NCBI GenBank assembly: GCA_016931935.1
Contig: JAFGDW010000317.1
Coordinates: forward strand, 1-34,283
Length of the DNA: 34,283 nucleotides
Source of the DNA: Candidatus Zhuqueibacterota bacterium
GTDB taxonomy: Bacteria > Zhuqueibacterota > Zhuqueibacteria > Thermofontimicrobiales > Thiofontviventaceae
Reading direction: 5' to 3'
Shown here piece by piece: positions 24,497-32,116 of this stretch. Both the position numbers and the translations under genes were made by a program. Position 1 is the first letter of the stretch; each line of letters opens with the position of its first letter. Under the pieces are notes generated by a model. That model ran no database searches. It worked only from the letters and a program-made list of their open reading frames with translations, and was not told where the DNA came from.

Positions 24497-25723
24497 ATGA
24501 TGAAACGAAAAATAACTCACGTTACTTTTTTTATCGTTTTTCTGTTTAGTGTCATATCTGTTTTCTCCCAAACATCCATTGAACTGGTCGAAAGCGTACC
24601 GCTGGAAACCAGTCTGGATATTTCTACAATCAGGAATACACAGGACGTTTGGCTGGAAATGATGAATGGCGCTAATAAAACTCTGGATGTTGAAATTTTC
24701 TATTTGTCATCCGAACCTGGCCAGGCGATGGAACCAATCGTTAATGCCATCAAGCTGGCAGCCGAACGCAACGTATCTGTTCGTATTATTGCCGAGCAGA
24801 AGTTTCATGCGACTTATCCGGAGCCGTTGGAATCGTTAGATAAATTGCCGAACATCGAAGTCCGCTTTATTGATTTTCAAGCAATCGCTGGTGGCATTAT
24901 GCATGCGAAATATTTCATTGTTGATCACGAACAGGTATTTCTGGGAAGTCAGAATTTTGATTGGCGAGCGCTGTCCCACATTCATGAATTGGGCATTCGT
25001 ATGCAGAATGATTCATTGGTCACTGTTTATTCGGACGTATTTGAGTGGGATTGGCAACTGGCGGATTCCGCAACCAGAAATATTAACATACGCCCGATCA
25101 AATCGTATGCCGCGCCGATCAAATTACATCAACACGATCGAATGGTGCCAGTGTATCCGGTATATAGTCCCAGGGGCTTTATCCCCGATGAAAAACTCTG
25201 GGATGAGCCAATACTTGTCGAACGGATGGATAGCGCACAATCGGAAATTTGTATTCAATTGCTCAGCTATAGCGCCAAAGATTATGGACATGCGTACTAT
25301 GCCGTGCTGGATGATGCATTGCGCCGGGCAGCGAGTCGTGGTGTGAAAGTAAAATTGTTATGTTCGGACTGGTCCAAGCAAAAGGGAAAAGTGGAATATC
25401 TGCAAAGTTTGGTAGTATTGCCGAATATTGAGGTGAAACTGTCGACGATTCCTGAATATTCCGGTGGATTTATTACCTATGCCCGGGTTGAACATTGCAA
25501 ATACATGGTGGTGGATCGTGCTGTTAGTTGGGTTGGTACGGGTAACTGGAGTGAATCGTATTTCCGAAATGGAAGGAATGTAGGCGTCATTTTGGACGAC
25601 GCCCCCATATCTTTTAAGATACACACATTTTTTGAAAATAGCTGGAATAGCGCATACGCGTACCCACTCGATCCGTGTGTAACGTACACGCCGCCGCGCA
25701 TTCGTGATGCTTCTGGTCGATAA
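24497..25723 (+). CDS. Secreted phospholipase D-family protein (two HKD motifs)
   Basis: The product (408 residues from this start) begins with a basic N terminus and a hydrophobic signal peptide (H-V-T-F-F-I-V-F-L-F-S-V-I-S-V-F-S) and has two PLD active-site motifs: H-A-K-Y-F-I-V-D (H136) with G-S-Q-N-F-D-W after it, and H-C-K-Y-M-V-V-D (H333) with G-T-G-N-W. Both are complete H-x-K-x4-D motifs, so it may act as a phosphodiesterase on phospholipid or nucleic acid, or as a cardiolipin-synthase-like or endonuclease enzyme in the periplasm. Its close similarity in layout to secreted eukaryote-like PLD (PLD3/4 style, with extra strands around the first motif) is worth noting but not proven. ATG 24497 is preferred: AAAGG lies 9 bases upstream, and the alternative at 24461 has no site and would extend the signal. 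Confidence 0.85.
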   Translation: MMKRKITHVTFFIVFLFSVISVFSQTSIELVESVPLETSLDISTIRNTQDVWLEMMNGANKTLDVEIFYLSSEPGQAMEPIVNAIKLAAERNVSVRIIAEQKFHATYPEPLESLDKLPNIEVRFIDFQAIAGGIMHAKYFIVDHEQVFLGSQNFDWRALSHIHELGIRMQNDSLVTVYSDVFEWDWQLADSATRNINIRPIKSYAAPIKLHQHDRMVPVYPVYSPRGFIPDEKLWDEPILVERMDSAQSEICIQLLSYSAKDYGHAYYAVLDDALRRAASRGVKVKLLCSDWSKQKGKVEYLQSLVVLPNIEVKLSTIPEYSGGFITYARVEHCKYMVVDRAVSWVGTGNWSESYFRNGRNVGVILDDAPISFKIHTFFENSWNSAYAYPLDPCVTYTPPRIRDASGR

Positions 25724-25753
25724 CCACCCTTGCTAATTATGATGTAGAATAAA

Positions 25754-26128
25754 CTATTTCTTGATGGTTAACATCTCGACTTCATTAATTTTTACCAAAT
25801 GATCGAATGCAGCACGTTCGGTTGGAAATATATCGAACATTTTGTTGAATTGCATTACTTTAAATAAATGGTCGATGTGACCATTTGAGTTTACCAGAAC
25901 AACTTCCCCACGATCACTCACGACTTTACGGCTGATAACCAGCGAACCAAAACCGGAGCTGTCTATTAGTTGAACATATTTTAAATTGATAATGAATTTA
26001 CGTGTACGTCCGGTTTGGATAATTTCCTTCAATTGTTTGGCAAAATCAAACGCAACAGTAGAATCCAGATTGCGGACATGAGGATAGATAAAAGTAATAT
26101 CTTTAATTATTTTGGTTCGTACATACAT
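25754..26128 (-). CDS. Orphan STAS-domain anti-anti-sigma-type protein
   Basis: A 124-residue STAS protein with the pattern strand-helix-strand, F-I-I-N-L-K-Y-V-Q-L-I-D-S-S-G, then a helix and a C-terminal D-I-F-P-T-E segment. The S-S after the Asp includes the equivalent of SpoIIAA Ser58 (S57 from this start). Unlike the STAS gene at 7341, it has no adjacent kinase or phosphatase; it could share those encoded at 7682 and 8163. The start is set at ATG 26128, with GAGGA about 4 bases upstream; a longer TTG form to 26146 has no clear site. It stands alone on the minus strand between a PLD gene (convergent, 30 bases away) and a large intergenic gap. Confidence 0.8.
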   Translation of the reverse strand: MYVRTKIIKDITFIYPHVRNLDSTVAFDFAKQLKEIIQTGRTRKFIINLKYVQLIDSSGFGSLVISRKVVSDRGEVVLVNSNGHIDHLFKVMQFNKMFDIFPTERAAFDHLVKINEVEMLTIKK

Positions 26129-26647
26129 GTTGTCCTCACTATTCAAAAGCTATGAATTTGTCACTTTCTTTATCGGAATTCTATTATATTTCTTTAACAC
26201 TTCAGTGGAATTTTTGATGTTTGATAGAATTTTTTGGTATTAATAAACGATCGTTACTTTGCACGTCCTGGCTTTATCTTCAACCATGACATGATTGCTC
26301 ACCACAATCCTTTCAATTTTGGATGGATTTGTTGGCCTTGACATCGTTAGCGCCGCAAACAGTGTAGGCACGTCCAGCCGACGATCAAAAGTTATTTGAG
26401 GTTTTCGGATAGAGTTTAAATTGTAGCCTGAACAATTGATTGCTTAAAAGTCTATTTGCAATTATTTAAATTTCTGTAGGAGTACTTTTCTGTGAGCGAA
26501 TTTTTATTCCCACCTAAATATCAATCATTTTATTAGTAAAAGAAGATGAATGTCCAGTTTGTTTTCTCCCGTAAAACACATAAATCTATTGCGTAATACA
26601 AAAAAAATGAGTATTTTTTGTCTACTGTGAACTAACGGAAGGCGATT
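26129..26647. other. Intergenic region with an unrecognised 68-codon open frame
   Basis: This 519-base stretch lies between divergent STAS and Cys-rich genes. On the minus strand an open frame runs from 26443 to a TAA at 26240 (68 codons, containing F-D-R-R-L-D-V-P-T-L-F-A-A-L-T-M). The only in-frame starts are a GTG giving about 43 codons and an ATG giving about 34, with no clear ribosome binding site. It is noted as a possible gene remnant; chance is quite plausible. No terminator or operator stands out. Confidence 0.2.
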
Positions 26648-27529
26648 ATGGTCAACCCGTACAAACGCAGTGATGTATTCGCATGCCGCTATGAAGGTCA
26701 CGCGAAATTTAATAACCGGGTATCGGCATATCACGTTCTTCGTGTGAAGCAATGTTATCCTGATGGGTGCCTCGCGTTTAAATGGCGCTGCGAGTTATTG
26801 AATAAAGGGAAAACGTGTCCCAAACGCTTCAAACATGTGGGACGAAAATGTTTCGGGTGTAAACATTTTTATGATGAAAAGATAAATCATCAGCCGCAGC
26901 TCTTAATTGGTCAGGATGATTATCAAAATTTTCTGGATGAGCTCGAAGAATTTGAAGAGTGGATTGAAAGCATAAAAGGTAGGCCCGTGGAATTTTGGGG
27001 GATGGTCAGCTCTGTAAAACCACGGATCACCAAAGTGATTACTAGTGATAAATCCACATTAAGTTTGGAAGGCTACTTTCTGCATTTTAATGACGCCTAC
27101 TTTAATGAAGTGCACTGGGAAGATCATTGTTGGGCAATACTTTATGCCGATCAGCAACAGCGTTACCAATTTGCCAGCGGCGATGATGTGGAATTTCGTT
27201 GCCATGCTGGTATGGACAAAGGCCGCTTGATCGTCACGAAAATACGGAATGTGGAATTTCGCCAAAAATCACAACGCAGTACCTGGACCAATAGTCAGAC
27301 GTTGGTAGCTAAAGGCGCCTTTACAGCGTTTAACGAGCAGCCTGCGAAATGTCTGCATTGTGATCAGGGAGTGCTGGTCGATGTGGTCGATAAATCCAAT
27401 CCCACATGGCAGCGAAAACGCGAACTATTTTGTCTCCGTTCGTATCCTGATCCTGCTGTGTGTGGTTATGCGGCGGAAAAACTGTTGGACGAAGCGGATA
27501 TGGATGTAGCGCATGAAGATAATTGTTAG
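26648..27529 (+). CDS. Conserved-looking Cys-rich protein with putative zinc ribbons, unknown function
   Basis: A 293-residue protein of unrecognised family. Its N-terminal third has scattered cysteines (C13, C36, C41, C48, C57, C69, C72), ending in the C-F-G-C-K-H-F-Y knuckle. The middle (about 105-220) is strand-rich (V-E-F-W-G-M-V-S-S-V-K-P-R, Y-F-L-H-F-N-D, V-E-F-R-C-H-A-G) and could be an OB-like fold. The C-terminal part (about 230-285) has a C-L-H-C-x-x-G pair and then F-C-L-R-S-Y-P-D-P-A-V-C-G-Y, a plausible zinc ribbon. Zinc and nucleic-acid binding is inference from these Cys pairs only. Coding quality is good: GGAAGG lies 5 bases before the ATG and there is no frame break. No neighbour suggests a pathway; the next gene is a thioredoxin-fold protein. 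Confidence 0.6.
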   Translation: MVNPYKRSDVFACRYEGHAKFNNRVSAYHVLRVKQCYPDGCLAFKWRCELLNKGKTCPKRFKHVGRKCFGCKHFYDEKINHQPQLLIGQDDYQNFLDELEEFEEWIESIKGRPVEFWGMVSSVKPRITKVITSDKSTLSLEGYFLHFNDAYFNEVHWEDHCWAILYADQQQRYQFASGDDVEFRCHAGMDKGRLIVTKIRNVEFRQKSQRSTWTNSQTLVAKGAFTAFNEQPAKCLHCDQGVLVDVVDKSNPTWQRKRELFCLRSYPDPAVCGYAAEKLLDEADMDVAHEDNC

Positions 27530-27643
27530 TTGCGACCACATTCCGTTATTTCAATTATAAAGCATATTGAGGGGTCAAAAAAAACATCTCTTGACTCGCC
27601 CTTAGATTTGAGTCTGTCCAAAACCGTCGCGATTCAGCTTGTC

Positions 27644-27695
27644 CGTTACCTGAGTTTGTTGAAGGCAACGACCGTACACGTGTCGACTTCGACAC
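27644..27695. repeat. Cluster of small palindromes (REP-like)
   Basis: CGTTACC (27644-27650) and GGCAACG (27664-27670) form one imperfect inverted pair; GTGTCG (27680-27685) and CGACAC (27690-27695) form another. Just before lies TTCAGCTTGTC, which recurs at 28384. These have the look of dispersed intergenic repeats. The 27530-27826 gap holds no convincing gene. Confidence 0.4.
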
Positions 27696-27826
27696 CGTAT
27701 GTGCCGAGAACAACGGTGGTACGCTGGTGCGTAACGGCAGGCTCAGCCGCCGATTAAACCGATACTGATATTTTCGGATAAGCATTTAATCAGCTTTGCA
27801 TACATGTGCTATCACAAAGGTAATAA

Positions 27827-28345
27827 ATGACACGAAACCGTTGGATTATTTTAGGACTTTTACTGGTAATTATTTCCATTTTTGTGATGAACCCGGACAA
27901 CAAAGACGGTACCAAAACAAAGGTCGGCAATAAGGCGCCTTCATTTTCGGTGACAACGACAAACGGTCATACCGTAGCACTGGACTCCCTGCGGGGAAAG
28001 GTTGTCCTGTTGAATTTTTTCGCCACCTGGTGTGCGCCGTGTAATGCGGAAATGCCGCATCTGGAAGCAGTCTGGCAACGATTTAAAGATAAAAATTTTT
28101 CTGTGCTGGCGCTTGGCCGGGAGCATACCACGCAAGAAGTGAATATATTTAAAAAACAAAAAGGGATTTCGTTTGCGATGGCGCCGGATCAATTACGAGC
28201 CGTTTACCGCCATTATGCAAGCAAATACATCCCGCGCAGCTACGTCATCGATAAAAATGGTACGATTGTATTTCAAACAAAAGGGTACGATCCCTATGAA
28301 TTTGAACTTATGATTGAAGTCATTGAAGCTGAAATTGCCAAATAG
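27827..28345 (+). CDS. TlpA/ResA-like thioredoxin-fold protein
   Basis: A 172-residue membrane-anchored thioredoxin-like protein. The N terminus has an uncleaved-looking signal/anchor (W-I-I-L-G-L-L-L-V-I-I-S-I-F-V). The AhpC/TlpA core begins at P-S-F-S-V (about 38) with the L-R-G-K-V-V-L-L-N-F-F-A-T strand, and the active site is W-C-A-P-C at about 69-73. The cis-Pro follows in Y-I-P-R-S-Y-V-I-D. It probably acts in the periplasm as a thiol-disulfide reductant, for example for cytochrome c maturation, though no such genes are near. AAGG lies 6 bases before the ATG. Confidence 0.88.
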   Translation: MTRNRWIILGLLLVIISIFVMNPDNKDGTKTKVGNKAPSFSVTTTNGHTVALDSLRGKVVLLNFFATWCAPCNAEMPHLEAVWQRFKDKNFSVLALGREHTTQEVNIFKKQKGISFAMAPDQLRAVYRHYASKYIPRSYVIDKNGTIVFQTKGYDPYEFELMIEVIEAEIAK

Positions 28346-28376
28346 TGTCTGTCCGGACTTGGTTTGGGTTTGGAGT

Positions 28377-28401
28377 ACAAGCTTCAGCTTGTCGAACTTG
28401 T
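28377..28401. repeat. Palindrome ACAAGCT..AGCTTGT (REP-like)
   Basis: ACAAGCT (28377-28383) and AGCTTGT (28386-28392) form a 7-bp stem separated by two bases; GAACTTGT follows. It shares TTCAGCTTGTC with the palindrome cluster at 27633, so the two elements flank the tlpA-like gene. Confidence 0.4.
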
Positions 28402-28422
28402 CAAATAGAGTGGAGATGGAAA

Positions 28423-28797
28423 TTGTTGAAACGACAGGATCACGAACAGCCCGCTGCGATAGCTAAATTAGGGTGGCGTTATCACCATTTGGGAGTTCCT
28501 ACGGATACGCCACGGCCACATGAAAAATACATCACTCCATACAAAATGCATGTATCCGGATTTGATAGCAGCCAATTTGGGGTTGAATGGATGCGGTTTG
28601 AACCTGGCAGCCCAATTGCCGACATTATCCAAACGGTTCCACACATCGCATTCGAAGTGGATGATTTGGACGAAGCTATTAAAGGCCGGGAATTAATCGG
28701 TGAAGTTACAACGCCATCTGACGGTGTCCGCGTGGCCATGTTCATTGAAAACGGCGCGCCAATTGAATTGATTGAGTTTAAGCGAAGTGAAAAATAG
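28423..28797 (+). CDS. VOC (glyoxalase/dioxygenase) superfamily protein
   Basis: A roughly 124-residue VOC-fold protein. Evidence is a first half with Y-H-H-L-G-V-P-T, then P-H-I-A-F-E-V-D-D-L-D-E-A-I, and a closing F-I-E-N-G-A-P-I-E-L-I-E-F strand, the typical beta-alpha-beta-beta-beta repeat ends. His and Glu positions (H-H-L-G, H-I-A-F, E-L-I-E-F) could bind a metal. Reaction and substrate are unknown. The start is set at TTG 28423, with GGAG 7 bases before it (28412-28415); the next codon, TTG 28426, is equally possible. An upstream GTG at 28345 would read through the palindromic repeat and add a Cys/Trp-rich stretch with no VOC similarity, so it is rejected. Confidence 0.75.
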   Translation: MLKRQDHEQPAAIAKLGWRYHHLGVPTDTPRPHEKYITPYKMHVSGFDSSQFGVEWMRFEPGSPIADIIQTVPHIAFEVDDLDEAIKGRELIGEVTTPSDGVRVAMFIENGAPIELIEFKRSEK

Positions 28798-28815
28798 GAC
28801 AAGCGTTCAGCCAAC

Positions 28816-28850
28816 GCTGACGGCTGATCGCTGAATGCTGATAGCTATCG
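28816..28850. repeat. Heptanucleotide tandem repeat GCTGA-NN
   Basis: Five consecutive 7-base units, GCTGACG GCTGATC GCTGAAT GCTGATA GCTATCG, are perfectly in phase with the last one diverged. They lie between the VOC gene and proS. Confidence 0.65.
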
Positions 28851-28882
28851 ACAACAAGCAAAACCGGAGGTTCAGAACTATT

Positions 28883-30319
28883 ATGTCAAAAGGATTAACA
28901 ACACGAGCAGAAGACTATTCACGCTGGTATACGGATGTTATCATGGCAGCACAACTCGCGGATTATTCGCCGGTCAAGGGCTGTATGGTGATTCGTCCCA
29001 ACGGATACGCCCTGTGGGAAAAAATGCAGGCTGCGCTCGACAAAATGTTTAAAGATACGGGGCATGTCAACGCGTACTTTCCGCTGTTCATCCCGGAAAG
29101 TTTCATGAAGAAGGAAGCCGAACACGTGGAAGGCTTCGCGCCGGAATGCGCGGTTGTCACCCACGGCGGCGGCAAAAAGCTGGAAGAACCGTTGTTTATC
29201 CGGCCGACCTCGGAAACCATCATCTGGTCGATGTATAAAAAATGGATCCAGTCGCATCGCGATTTGCCGATTCTCATTAATCAGTGGGCCAACGTTGTGC
29301 GTTGGGAAATGCGCACCCGGCTGTTCCTGCGGACGACGGAATTTCTCTGGCAGGAAGGCCATACCGCGCACGCTACCGCCGAGGAAGCAGAGGAAGAGAC
29401 CATTAAAATGATGAATGTGTACGCCAAATTCGCACAGGATTTTATGGCAATTCCTGTCATTCGCGGAATCAAGACAGAACAGGAAAAATTCGCCGGCGCT
29501 GTACGCACCTATTGCATCGAAGCGATGATGCAGGATAAGCGCGCGCTGCAAGCCGGGACATCCCATAATCTTGGCCAGAATTTCGCCAAAGCGTTCGACG
29601 TCACATTTCAGGATGAGAACGGTGATTTGAAACTGGTGTACGCTACCAGTTGGGGGGTGTCCACCCGGTTGATCGGCGCGATTATTATGACGCATAGCGA
29701 TGATAAAGGCCTGGTGCTGCCGCCGAAACTGGCGCCGGTACAAGTCGTGATTATTCCCATCTGGAAGGGCGACGATCAAAAAGATGCCGTCCTGCAGAAA
29801 GTCGAGGAGATGACCATTCAATGGAATGGCCGGTTTGCCTTTAAAGTCGATGACCGCGAAGGTTACCGTCCCGGCTGGAAGTACAATGAATGGGAACAAC
29901 GCGGCGTGCCACTGCGAATTGAAATCGGCCCGAAAGACGTGGAGAACAACCAGGTCATGATGGCGCGGCGCGACAACGGCGAAAAAACCGCGGTCCCGAT
30001 GGCCAACCTGAGCATGACCGTCGAACGCACATTGGAAACGATTCAGAACGATTTGTTTAAAAAAGCGCTGGCATATCGCGACGAAAATTTGATTGAGATT
30101 GACAGCTATGATGAATTTAAAGAAAAGATTAATGATCCCGGCGGATTCTTTTGGGCGCACTGGTGTGGCCAGAATGCCTGTGAAGATCGCTTGCAGGAAG
30201 AAACCAAAGCCACGATCCGCTGCATCCCGATCGATGATAGCAAACGCGTGGAAGAAGGCACATGCATGCTCTGTGGCGAACCGTCGCATGAGCGAGTGAT
30301 TATGGCCAAGGCGTATTAG
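28883..30319 (+). CDS. proS: Prolyl-tRNA synthetase, archaeal/eukaryotic type (type 3)
   Basis: A 478-residue class II aminoacyl-tRNA synthetase. Motif 1 lies around Y-F-P-L-F-I-P-E, motif 2 at [20 protein letters not shown] (written residue by residue) and motif 3 near G-V-S-T-R-L-I-G-A. An anticodon-binding domain (about 290-390) with Q-V-V-I-I-P-I follows, then the C-terminal zinc-binding domain (W-C-G-Q-N-A-C, C-M-L-C) and the final K-A-Y found in eukaryote/archaea-type ProRS. The editing INS domain of bacterial-type ProRS is absent. It charges tRNA(Pro). The ATG at 28883 (GGAGG at 28866, 12 bases upstream) is chosen; the longer frame from 28835 adds 16 residues overlapping the end of the heptamer repeat. 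G+C appears higher than in neighbours. A terminator follows directly. Confidence 0.96.
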   Translation: MSKGLTTRAEDYSRWYTDVIMAAQLADYSPVKGCMVIRPNGYALWEKMQAALDKMFKDTGHVNAYFPLFIPESFMKKEAEHVEGFAPECAVVTHGGGKKLEEPLFIRPTSETIIWSMYKKWIQSHRDLPILINQWANVVRWEMRTRLFLRTTEFLWQEGHTAHATAEEAEEETIKMMNVYAKFAQDFMAIPVIRGIKTEQEKFAGAVRTYCIEAMMQDKRALQAGTSHNLGQNFAKAFDVTFQDENGDLKLVYATSWGVSTRLIGAIIMTHSDDKGLVLPPKLAPVQVVIIPIWKGDDQKDAVLQKVEEMTIQWNGRFAFKVDDREGYRPGWKYNEWEQRGVPLRIEIGPKDVENNQVMMARRDNGEKTAVPMANLSMTVERTLETIQNDLFKKALAYRDENLIEIDSYDEFKEKINDPGGFFWAHWCGQNACEDRLQEETKATIRCIPIDDSKRVEEGTCMLCGEPSHERVIMAKAY

Positions 30320-30337
30320 GCTCGTTTAATTTTGATT

Positions 30338-30372
30338 ACCTCCCGACTGTTTGAATATAGCGGGAGGTTTTT
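30338..30372 (+). terminator. Intrinsic terminator after proS
   Basis: ACCTCCCG (30338-30345) pairs with CGGGAGGT (30361-30368), a strong 8-bp stem, followed by TTTTTT. It begins 18 bases after the proS stop. The rest of the 30373-30604 gap is AT-rich and shows nothing else. Confidence 0.88.
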
Positions 30373-30604
30373 TATTTTAGGGAAGATTTTATTACGACTT
30401 TTGTTGGTATGTGGTTGGATATTTAATAATGACAATCCCACAGCAATGATTCAGAAGAATTTATTTGAAAAATTAAGCTATAGTTTAAATGACAACCAAG
30501 AATTATCGACTGTAAAAAATGGCTTGATGTTAGCATTTTATTTGTCTATATTTATGGGTAAGTAAAGTATTATAATTTGCTCACCACCTATTTATGGAAA
30601 AATC

Positions 30605-31975
30605 ATGTTTTATAACCGTACCGATGAACTCGCCTATCTGGACTCTAAGTTCGATTCCGCGGCTGCCGAGCTGATTATTTTATGGGGGCGGAGAAGAATT
30701 GGCAAGACATATTTGCTGAGAGAGTTTTGCAAACGCCACAATGGATTGTTTCTTATGGCAACGGCTAGCTCAGGTATGGATAACCTGATGGATTTTTCAC
30801 AAACGCTGGCGGACTACTTTCAGGATACACGTTTACAAATTGCCCCGTTACAGAATTGGGATGATTTTTTCCTTTATCTGCACGAGAAACTGACCACCCG
30901 TACAGTGATCGTAATCGATGAATATCCTTACCTTGTTGAAACCAATCCCGGAATTTCTACTATACTGCAAAAGCATTGGGATTTACGTCTCCTGCAAAAT
31001 TCGCATGCCATGTTTATTTTGAATGGTTCTGCAATTTCGATGATGGAAAAGGAAACACTGAACTATCATGCGCCGTTATACGGACGTCGAACCGGGCAAT
31101 GGTTCCTGGAAAATTTTGATCCTATCAGTTCAGCAGCTTTTTTTAAAATTACAGGTCTCATCGAAATAATTAAAATGTACGCTGTAACAAGCGGTGTCCC
31201 GTTTTACTGTAATATTTTAAGCCGTGAACCGGACCTGTTTTCGGCAATCGAAAATCGTATTTTACGGAAAGGCGAAATCCTGTTTGAGGAAGTCGATTTT
31301 CTACTTCGTCAGGAATTTAAAACCCCTCGAAGTTATTTTCCGATTCTAAAAACGATTTCCCTGGGATCCCGGAAATTCGGTGAAATATCATCCAAAACCG
31401 GATATGATAAATCCAACCTCACCAAATATCTCGCTTCCCTGGAGCAACTAAAATTGATACGCCGCGAAATTCCGATTTCTGAAAATCGTCCGGAAAAATC
31501 ACGGCGGGGGTTGTACTTTCTCAATGATAATCTGGTCGATTTTTGGTTTCAATTTGTATTTCCTAATAAAAGTGAATTGGAGAGCGGGAATAATAAACGC
31601 ATCATGAATGAATATGTCGTTCCCCAATTTGATTATTACGTATCGCGACAGGTCGAACCGATTATCATTGATCTGTTAAAGCGTGATTTTTTTCAATTGG
31701 GTTGGAAATTCTCAACGATTGGCCGGGATTGGGATAAGAATAATGAGATTGATATTATGGGAATTACCGAATCGGGACAAAAAGTGATCGGTGAAATTAA
31801 ATGGACAGAAAAACCGTGCGATCGATCTGTTTATGCTTCGTTAACTGAGAAAAATCTACGGATTAAGGACGGTATTTATCTGATTGTCTCAAAATCCGGA
31901 TTTACATCTGATCTGCTGGGATTGGCATCAGAATCATTGCACCTGGTTGATTTACGTAAATGGAAAGTGGGTTGA
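30605..31975 (+). CDS. Archaeal-type P-loop ATPase with DUF234 / PD-(D/E)XK-like C-terminal domain
   Basis: A 456-residue protein. The ATPase domain (about 1-230) starts F-Y-N-R-T-D-E-L-A-Y-L, with Walker A W-G-R-R-R-I-G-K-T-Y and Walker B T-V-I-V-I-D-E-Y-P-Y, followed by a sensor-like F-I-L-N-G-S. A winged-helix-like stretch (about 235-290) leads to the DUF234 region (about 300-456), Y-F-L-N-D-N-L-V-D-F-W-F-Q-F-V. Near the end N-E-I-D-I-M-G-I and V-I-G-E-I-K-W supply the D and E-x-K of a possible PD-(D/E)XK nuclease-like site, a known feature of the DUF234 family. Cellular role is not established; such proteins are scattered in archaea and bacteria, often as accessory genes. It stands alone between terminator and transporter. 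Confidence 0.85.
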   Translation: MFYNRTDELAYLDSKFDSAAAELIILWGRRRIGKTYLLREFCKRHNGLFLMATASSGMDNLMDFSQTLADYFQDTRLQIAPLQNWDDFFLYLHEKLTTRTVIVIDEYPYLVETNPGISTILQKHWDLRLLQNSHAMFILNGSAISMMEKETLNYHAPLYGRRTGQWFLENFDPISSAAFFKITGLIEIIKMYAVTSGVPFYCNILSREPDLFSAIENRILRKGEILFEEVDFLLRQEFKTPRSYFPILKTISLGSRKFGEISSKTGYDKSNLTKYLASLEQLKLIRREIPISENRPEKSRRGLYFLNDNLVDFWFQFVFPNKSELESGNNKRIMNEYVVPQFDYYVSRQVEPIIIDLLKRDFFQLGWKFSTIGRDWDKNNEIDIMGITESGQKVIGEIKWTEKPCDRSVYASLTEKNLRIKDGIYLIVSKSGFTSDLLGLASESLHLVDLRKWKVG

Positions 31976-32116
31976 TCCGATTTTGGAAATGGTTGCTCAT
32001 CCATAAACATGATATGGGAGCAAACACGCAAAGAAATTTTGAAATCACGACGTTAATGATATTTCCATAAACAATTATATCTAATGATGACCACTTTGTA
32101 GTGTAAGGAGTCTTTC

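Noticed and set aside
28345..28422. GTG-initiated N-terminal extension of the VOC protein
   Set aside because: It reads through a palindromic repeat and gives a Cys/Trp-rich stretch without VOC similarity; TTG 28423 has a proper ribosome binding site.
28919..30289. Long minus-strand frame opposite proS (456 codons)
   Set aside because: It lies wholly antisense to a complete, well-conserved prolyl-tRNA synthetase gene and its translation, rich in His/Phe, matches no family; it is a shadow of the GC-richer proS sequence.
30332..30565. Short frame after proS
   Set aside because: It begins inside the proS terminator hairpin and its translation has no recognisable features; chance in AT-rich sequence.
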